Made by a program: the position numbers and the translations under genes. Below the pieces are notes generated by a model, which had not been told where the DNA came from, searched no databases, and was given only the letters and a program-made list of their open reading frames with translations. Below, in pieces: positions 58,761-64,000 of a DNA stretch of 64,000 bases (position 1 is its first letter; the number at the start of each line of letters is the position of its first letter). Source of the stretch: Cyclaneusma minus (lineage: Eukaryota > Ascomycota > Leotiomycetes > Marthamycetales > Marthamycetaceae); assembly GCA_037179335.1 (NCBI GenBank), contig JAKZHN010000011.1, positions 402,428-466,427 on the forward strand. Reading direction: 5' to 3'.

Positions 58761-59749
58761 CCTGAATTCCCCGGTTGATTATCAAGTGGAGAGAAATGTA
58801 CTCAATAGCGATGCTAGGTATTACGGACGTTTATATACTGGGAATAGACAATGTCGGCATGGAGCTCTGGATCATGCGGGCGCCACCATATGAACAAGTT
58901 CTCACCTGCTCAAGCATACTCAAACATCCTGAACCTACCACAAGAGATTTGACATGACTGTGGGCACTAGGCTGACTTGTACCAGTGACATCTCCTACAG
59001 CAAATATCTCGTGGGTGTCAGACACTAACCCTTGCTGAACCAGCTTCAGGGCTTGAGCCTTGGATGGAAGAAGCATCTGGTCAGAAAACCATAATCAGAG
59101 CAGTGATGTATCAGAGCAGTGATCAATGTCACGTGTTGAACAGGCATATGGACTGCAGCTTGTCATGCTGCCGCTCGACTATGAGTGCTTCTTGATGACT
59201 GGAGGATCACGGGGACACAGCATCTAATGAATATCGGGAGGGAACAACATACTTGGTCCCCTCGAATTCTTGATCTGTCGAGAATTCCAGTTGAAAATAC
59301 CCTCTTTGAGTCTTCCATCGTCTGCATCACTGAAGAATGAATCTATGGAAGCAGCGGTGATATTTATAGCAAGAGGAATTTGGGATCCAGCTGAGTGCCA
59401 TAGCCAACTGCACGTGATGTGGTTCTCGGTTCGAAAACTGCAGGAACAATAACGCAACCAGTGACAATTTCAAAACGATGAGTAAAGCTGAAGTCAACGG
59501 TAAGGAGGCCAGGAAAGCGTCAACGTAGCTGTGTCATAGGTCATGTGAAAGCTGCAAGTTCGACCCCTGATCCTGGACTTTCCACTACTTAAAGAGTTCT
59601 CTTTTTCGTCTTTCATCTGCAAGTCGAAGAGTCCCGTCGAGATGATGGCATTGGGTACCGCTCATTGGAAGCTAACCATTTCATCTGGCAAGTAGCTAAT
59701 TAAGATACCCATCAAGATATACGTGTTAAGCTTTTCATGTTTCTGCCCA
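58761..59749. other. Intergenic region with oxidoreductase-like fragment and extra promoter-like unit
   Basis: On the minus strand near 58,975-59,076 the frame reads KLVQQGLVSDTHEIFAVGDV, resembling the EIFAVGDV motif of pyridine-nucleotide disulphide (AMID-like) oxidoreductases, but only about 30 residues are recognisable. On the same strand CACGTG (59,411-59,416) precedes TATAAATA at about 59,358-59,365, followed by a short frame with a GTATGT donor. This is the promoter layout of the array that begins at 59,750, but I see no core sequence of that family. Confidence 0.3.
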
Positions 59750-59968
59750 AGTGAGTTCTCACCCGCAGGCATGTTCAATGCAGAAAGTCTCGACAGCAAA
59801 CATCATCTGTGACAGTAGCAGCTCCGTTCTACAAATACTAGAGGAAACACTGCTTGGTCAGTTAAGTGGGCAAAACCTGGATGCTCAACATCAGAATGTA
59901 TTATTATCAAATCTGCAATTCCAGGCACATATTTAGACAGCTACTGAGTACTGAACTACTGAATGCGA
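59750..59968 (-). pseudogene. Array-2 unit, most degraded copy
   Basis: A weak core TELLSQMMFAVETFCIEHAC is readable near 59,767-59,827 on the minus strand, preceded by the shared GGAGCTACTG sequence. The promoter has TTTATATAG (about 59,970) and only a partial E-box, TTACGTGA (60,065-60,072). Confidence 0.3.
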
Positions 59969-60098
59969 CTATATAAAGAACCTTCTTCGCCCACTACCTG
60001 ACCCTAAGATTGAATGGATCGTCAGAAGGAGCGATGGCGGGTGTGTTTCCTCGGAGTCGGAACCTCACGTAATTTGCGGAAGCTGTGATCTTCAAATT

Positions 60099-60447
60099 TT
60101 AACTAGCATCAACTCTGCAAGAGAAACCCCTGAACTTCAAGAGACTGTCAAAATCACGAACCACCAGCTTACAAGAACGAGTGAAAGTCTCAACAGCAGC
60201 TCGACTTGTCGACAGTTGTAACCATCTCCGGCGAACGGCTAGGAAACTTCGTGTAAGCGAGCAAGCTCTTAGTGGTCCGCAACCTGAGAACCCAAAACAG
60301 AAAACTTGCGTTTGAGATATCGTCAATCTGCCTATCTCATGTCCGATAGGCTGTGGGATGCATTGAACGCTTCTAGTGGGTGCAGTAAGGGCTGTAGCGT
60401 GGCTAGATTGTGACTTAGAAATCAAAATCAGACGTGGCAGGAAGGTG
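60099..60447 (-). pseudogene. Array-2 unit, broken copy
   Basis: The core CGPLRACSLTRSFLAVRRRW is at about 60,230-60,288, matching the Cys-x4-Cys-Leu and RS-(F/L)-(L/V)-A-V spacing of a sibling unit. The promoter is canonical (GTCACGTG at 60,473, TATAAAAG at 60,448). The reading frame is open for 142 codons but starts upstream of the TATA box, so the true start is unclear. Confidence 0.4.
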
Positions 60448-60779
60448 CTTTTATACCTGAGAAGTACACAGCCACGTGACTTGAGCTTTGAATGAGCATA
60501 GCTGTGTGGCTGTGTGAAAATCGGCAACCAAGCTGTCTACATCGGAGCTGAGATAACATCTCGAGCCAAACGTGTGTTCGGTCAAAGGCCGGAATCGGAG
60601 CTTGTCAACTGTGAGTCAGCAAGGCGCCGTCACCAGATATCTACCTATATAAAGGGCACCATTCCTCGCTCTTAGCAATGCAAGGATCCAACACGTCTGG
60701 AAAATGGAACATGGCCACTTGGCTGAGGGATTGTGTCCTGCGGAAGAGTGCTCGAGCGCTAGACGGGGTAGGTTCTGGA

Positions 60780-61076
60780 TGGGTAAGCCAGTAAAGTCTA
60801 AGTGAGAACTCACCAGCGACTCTCTCTCATTAGAGAAATTTTAGCAGACGAAGGAGATAATAGCGACAGTAAGCAACATCAGCGACAGTACCAGATGCCA
60901 GGAACAGTAGCTGCACCGTTCGACAGGAGGACTTAGCTTTCCAGTTTCCCGATTTAGCAGCGGAACGCGCATCCGAGCAAGCAAGCAAGTGCAAAATGTT
61001 GAGTCGTGAAGTATGGGAAATTCGCAGCAGTGAAGAACTGACTTTTGACTTCTATGAGACCAAGGATACCATCCAT
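60780..61076 (-). pseudogene. Array-2 unit, broken copy
   Basis: Core ERCSYCSWHLVLSLMLLTVA then IISFVC is followed by a stop (about 60,860-60,930). An upstream ATG at about 61,074 begins MDGILGLIEVKSQFF, comparable to MDFNIPFEEAKLW in the intact unit. A GTGAGT donor follows the stop near 60,808. TATAAAAG at 61,132 and GTCACGTG at 61,232 lie upstream. Confidence 0.4.
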
Positions 61077-61351
61077 GGTTGGACGGTCCACTACTTATCT
61101 GAAGATCAAAATCAGATGGAGGAAGCAGGTGCTTTTATAGCTAAGAGCCAGCCCATCGAGGCCCATGAGACCACTATGGATGTGAGTCATCGACAGCAGC
61201 TGCTTGAAGTTGAGATGAATTCAAAAATTCGCACGTGACGCTCAGGGGCTATCTGCTTCGAGAGGTAGAGGTTCTATATAAGGGCCCATCTCTCTTCCCT
61301 GTAGGATCTCAGGTTCAACAAAGAGAACTGGTCGAGATTGAGGATATTCAC

Positions 61352-61672
61352 CTATTCAGAGACAGCTTCTGTTTGCAAGGAAGAATGGCATGGATTTTCG
61401 AACTATCACTCACCAGTAGCTCCGTTCCCTGCGCCAATCCAAGCCCGGAGCAGCCAGCAACAGACAGTTCCAGCGACAGCAACCAAGCTTCTCGACAGTA
61501 CCAAGCATGAAAGATAGCACTGGTAATCTGAAGAGGACTCGTGACCTACTAACTAGCCACTTGATGTTTCGAGCTTCTGAAGATCACATTGATGATTGCA
61601 CAAGTTGTCATGACCTTGCTCTCCCCGACTGGATACCCAACAAATTATTTCGATTGTTGGTTCGTTTGCCAA
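61352..61672 (-). pseudogene. Array-2 unit with intact splicing but TTG in place of ATG (63 codons)
   Basis: Aligned with the neighbour at 61,902-62,218, exon 1 (61,672-61,637) encodes LANEPTIEIICW with TTG where the neighbour has ATG. Exon 2 (61,552-61,414) encodes HESSSDYQCYLSCLVLSRSL then VAVAGTVCCWLLRAWIGAG, and exon 3 (61,368-61,352) EAVSE. Introns are 84 bp (GTATCC...GGCTAG) and 45 bp (GTGAGT...AAACAG), at the same places as in the neighbour. TTAAATA (61,703) and CACGTGAC (61,731) lie upstream. Loss of the ATG suggests a dead or non-ATG-started copy. Confidence 0.45.
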
Positions 61673-61901
61673 CTTGGTTAAGAATAACCTGACAACGCCC
61701 TCCTTAAATACACCAGACAGCTTTGGTACACACGTGACACGCCAAGGGGAACGACTGCTCAAAAGAAAGACGCTGGCTGAGAAGAGCGAGAATGAGAAGG
61801 AAGGTGGGTGATTGGTTGTTGTTGAAGGGACGTAGGTGCTTACTAAGGTCTAGCTCTTATGGAGCTGGGGATGGCGCTAATGAAGGAGCTAGTGCTGCTA
61901 C

Positions 61902-62218
61902 CTAATATGGCAGGCTGACAGTTTTGAATCTTCTGCGAGCTCTAGTGCACTGATACCGACAGGTAGATATGAACTTACCTGTTCTGACGACAGGTAAGCG
62001 GCAGCTTCTCTTCGTACATTAATTCGAGGCCGCCCTGGTAGAAAACAGCTTCGACAGCAACAGCAAGAAAGTCCATCAGCACCAGCGAGTGCAGGAGACG
62101 ACACTGGTGGAAGCCTGGGGAAGACTCGCTGCCGTCCTGTACTGTTGACATGTTCGAAAAAAACCGACGCAAGACTTACCCACAGCTTTGCTTCTTCGAA
62201 AGGAATGTTGAAATCCAT
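61902..62218 (-). CDS. Array-2 small protein, unit with intact frame (75 aa)
   Basis: Unrecognised family. Exons 62,218-62,180, 62,136-61,979 and 61,932-61,902 join across introns of 43 and 46 bp (GTAAGT...TACAG and GTAAGT...CGCAG) to 75 aa. Exon 1 encodes MDFNIPFEEAKLW. Exon 2 has GSESSPGFHQCRLLHSLVLM then DFLAVAVEAVF, a hydrophobic stretch of about 18 residues that could span a membrane, and ends in LPLTCRQNR. Exon 3 encodes a short basic tail RFKTVSLPY. GTCACGTG (62,338) and TATTTAAA (62,310) lie 92-120 bp upstream of the ATG. Support comes from the neighbouring unit, which has splice sites in the same places. The first intron is short for fungi, and an alternative acceptor 5 bases upstream would break the frame. 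Confidence 0.5.
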
Positions 62219-62299
62219 GGGGAACGTGGGCGAATGTCTTTAACTCAACCTACCACTGTCAGCAAATCCAAAGCTTTTCTGGTTTGAGGAAAGGCAACG

Positions 62300-62745
62300 C
62301 AGCTCTTCTTTTAAATACTTCAAGCAGGTTGGGCGCGCACGTGACATCCTAAGCAAACTGCTTAAATGACTGCTGCTTGAGAAGTGCAAGGATGTGGGTG
62401 AAGATGGATGATTCGTCTGGAACCTTTCTGCCACTCTTCTGCCACTCCTTGTTCTCTGATATCGACAGATCGGCGGCAGGTTTTCTAATCTCCTAAGTCG
62501 AGTCTGCCGTAGCAGACAACAGACTTTGAGAGCGACAGCAGGAAAATCGATTAGCAGCGACAAGTGTGATTGACAGCATTGAAGACATTCCCACAGGGCC
62601 ACTTCATTTGCACTGTATGTGTGTACTGTTTAGGATTTTGCGAGACTCACGTTGACTGGATGTTGGAAAAGTTGCACGGGCCTTGCCCTTTCCAGCTGGA
62701 GACAACAATTATGGACCTCGGGAGGTCCTTCGGAAAGTTTTAGCT
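62300..62745 (-). pseudogene. Array-2 unit, broken copy
   Basis: The conserved core is readable: LWECLQCCQSHLSLLIDFPA then VALKVCCLLRQTRLRRLENL and CRYQRT (62,440-62,602). A donor and acceptor pair matching the first intron of the intact unit is present near 62,613-62,652, but the second donor has become GAGTGG and no ATG opens the first exon. TATTTAAA (62,774) and GTCACATG (62,802) form its promoter. The frame stays open to 62,240, through the next unit's promoter, which looks incidental. Confidence 0.45.
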
Positions 62746-62850
62746 TGATCGAAGGCAAGCTGCTCAGCTCCCCTTTAAATACTACCAATAGCGTTGGATT
62801 GCATGTGACGTCAACATGACTGATATTGAGACCGGGGAAATGACTTGACT

Positions 62851-63103
62851 GTGATCATGTGTGGTGCAGGCGGCATGGGTGTCGCATGAGAAGTGCGGAG
62901 TTGCTCCTCAAAGTATGTAGAGATTGCAATGACGGAGACCTACCCTAAGTGGCTGTCATTTGGTCAAAGACAGGGCAAGCTATGTGGACTAGCGGCAGTG
63001 CATAATCATCCAAAATCGTTTGGATCGCACATTGCCCGAGCCTATCTTAATATCAAGCCCTTGGGAGAAACCCTGAGACCACTCACCTATGATATTTTCC
63101 CAC
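62851..63103. other. Spacer between array 2 and the methyltransferase
   Basis: About 250 bases with no recognisable feature. Confidence 0.4.
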
Positions 63104-64000
63104 TTATTCTATCTCCTGCCATCCAAAAGCCTCCCCATGCTCTGTCAAGGTCAAACCGAAGCCTTCCTTCATCCCCGAAGCGATAATGACCTTTCCATGA
63201 AGTCTCGCCGGCAGCACCGGATACGTCTTCTCCAAATGTGCCACCATAAGCCCCTTCGCTCTCCCAATCTCCTCCTCACTTATTCCCTCCCACACCATCT
63301 TCATAAACGGCAGCTCACTCGTCAAATACTCCACAGTAGCCTGATAGTTGCTAAACGGCAAATATCGGTCCCCCGTTTCTGCTCTCACTTCTTCAAACCC
63401 AGCCTGCTCAAGCACCTTCTTGCAATATTCTTCGGACTTCCAGCGCGGATCAAGGATTGGATTTTTCTTTTCGGGACGCACTTTGGTGACGATTTTCATC
63501 AGATCGACCCAGGGTTCCACTGTGTTGACGCTAAATCCGTATTGTCCGCCGGGTGCCATGATGCGCATGGCTTCTTCCAGCTCCTTGACGTGGTTCGAAA
63601 CTTGGGACAATGTGTTGGCGCACAACACGTGACTGAAGTAGCCCCCAGGAAATTCTCTCAGATCGTAGGCATTGGTTATCTTGGTTTTGAGCGCCTCCTG
63701 GTTCCATGAGTACAACCTCCGTCGCTCCTGCAAAGCCTTTTCGATTTCTTTTTTTTTGATGCTCGGTGATTTGGGCTAGAAGTATCTCGGGGGATAGATC
63801 TGAGGCTCTGAGCTTGATGGAGGAGGGCAGGGCCGAGTGATACAAACGGATGTGGTATGGGCGGCCCTGAAGAATCAAGGAGAAGATTGCGCTGGTCCTG
63901 AAGCCGATGTCGAGGATGGCGGTAGTGCTGCCCAAGATGGTCTTGGTGGTGTGTGTGAGTGTAGTGGCGGCCAAGATATCGAGGTAGGCGAGGTCGGGGC
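63104..64000 (-). pseudogene. SAM-dependent methyltransferase, partial, with frameshift at an A9 run
   Basis: The minus-strand reading enters from the right edge, so the start is missing. One frame gives TTAILDIGFRTSAIFSLILQ and RASDLSPEILLAQITEHQKK up to about 63,745. The sense then continues in a second frame with ALQERRRLYSWNQ, LREFPGGYFSHVLCANTLSQ, then LEEAMRIMAPGGQYGFSV, and ends WQEIE at 63,104. This order (DIG motif, acidic DLSPE loop, YFSHVLCANTLSQV, APGGxYGFS) is the class I methyltransferase fold, related to UbiE/coq5-type small-molecule methyltransferases. The frames join across nine A (minus strand) at 63,749-63,757; eight A would make one continuous frame. The motif I glycines after DIG are poorly kept. 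Substrate unknown. Either a sequencing error or a true frameshift. Confidence 0.7.

Larger units (their letters stand above)
59750..62850 (-). repeat. Tandem array 2: about six units of a small-gene family with E-box/TATA promoters
   Basis: Minus-strand TATA-like sites lie at 62,774-62,781, 62,310-62,317, 61,703-61,710, 61,132-61,139, 60,448-60,455 and about 59,969-59,978, spaced 460-690 bp. Five of the six are preceded by GTCACGTG or GTCACATG (62,802; 62,338; 61,731; 61,232; 60,473), usually 18-28 bp upstream but about 93 bp at 61,232. Units at 61,132 and 60,448 share TATAAAAGCACCT...TCTGATTTTGAT. Downstream, each unit translates to a related core, for example HQCRLLHSLVLMDFLAVAVE, LQCCQSHLSLLIDFPAVALK, YQCYLSCLVLSRSLVAVAGT, ERCSYCSWHLVLSLMLLTVA and CGPLRACSLTRSFLAVRRRW. 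Two units are spliceable in frame; the others are broken. Plus-strand TATATAA sites at 60,646 and 61,273 leave two-way transcription possible. Confidence 0.7.

Noticed and set aside
59550..59582. GTTCGACCCCTGATC resembling a tRNA B box
   Set aside because: No matching A box, acceptor stem or anticodon arm could be drawn upstream.

Overview
This is a fungal nuclear window, most likely a filamentous ascomycete (Pezizomycotina). The evidence is short GT-AG introns of about 45-170 bp, protein families typical of that group (Atg22, THOC7, Elongin A, RUB1/NEDD8, a DUF6604-type relic), and a sharp split between an AT-saturated compartment and a compartment of ordinary base composition. The AT-rich part looks like transposons mutated by RIP (repeat-induced point mutation). 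I saw no tRNA, rRNA or CRISPR array.

Bases 1 to about 29,215 hold almost no intact coding sequence. They can be read as stacked Ty3/Gypsy LTR retrotransposons. Element A (minus strand, running off the left edge, right LTR ending near 20,715) is split by element B (2,241-16,892, minus strand, perfect 5-bp target duplication gctat). B is split by element C (9,874-15,842, plus strand, two 189-bp LTRs, target duplication ctatt/ttatt). A separate element E (21,130-28,612, minus strand) lies to the right. Each has a recognisable but broken reverse transcriptase. B also carries a probable Fot1/pogo-like DNA transposon relic.

From about 29.3 kb the sequence is gene-bearing. First comes a truncated DUF6604-like relic at the compartment border. 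Then follow a vacuolar Atg22-like transporter, THOC7 and Elongin A (divergent pair with a perfect 20-bp hairpin between them), a roughly 3 kb tandem array of about 600-bp TATA-containing units, a DHCR7-type sterol reductase with four exons, two paralogous AT-hook proteins, RUB1/NEDD8, a small hypothetical ORF, a Tc1/mariner-type MITE, two paralogous ankyrin genes (one with a stop), a glutathione S-transferase gene with an in-frame stop, a second tandem array (about 59.75-62.85 kb) and the 3' part of a methyltransferase gene with a homopolymer frameshift.

The best candidate for something undescribed is the second array. It has about six minus-strand units, most with a GTCACGTG-like box followed by a TATA box. 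At least two can be spliced into small proteins (75 and 63 aa) sharing a cysteine-plus-hydrophobic core. The other units keep pieces of that core. The house-keeping genes are unlinked in function; the tandem paralogs and arrays suggest a locally duplicating, decaying accessory region.
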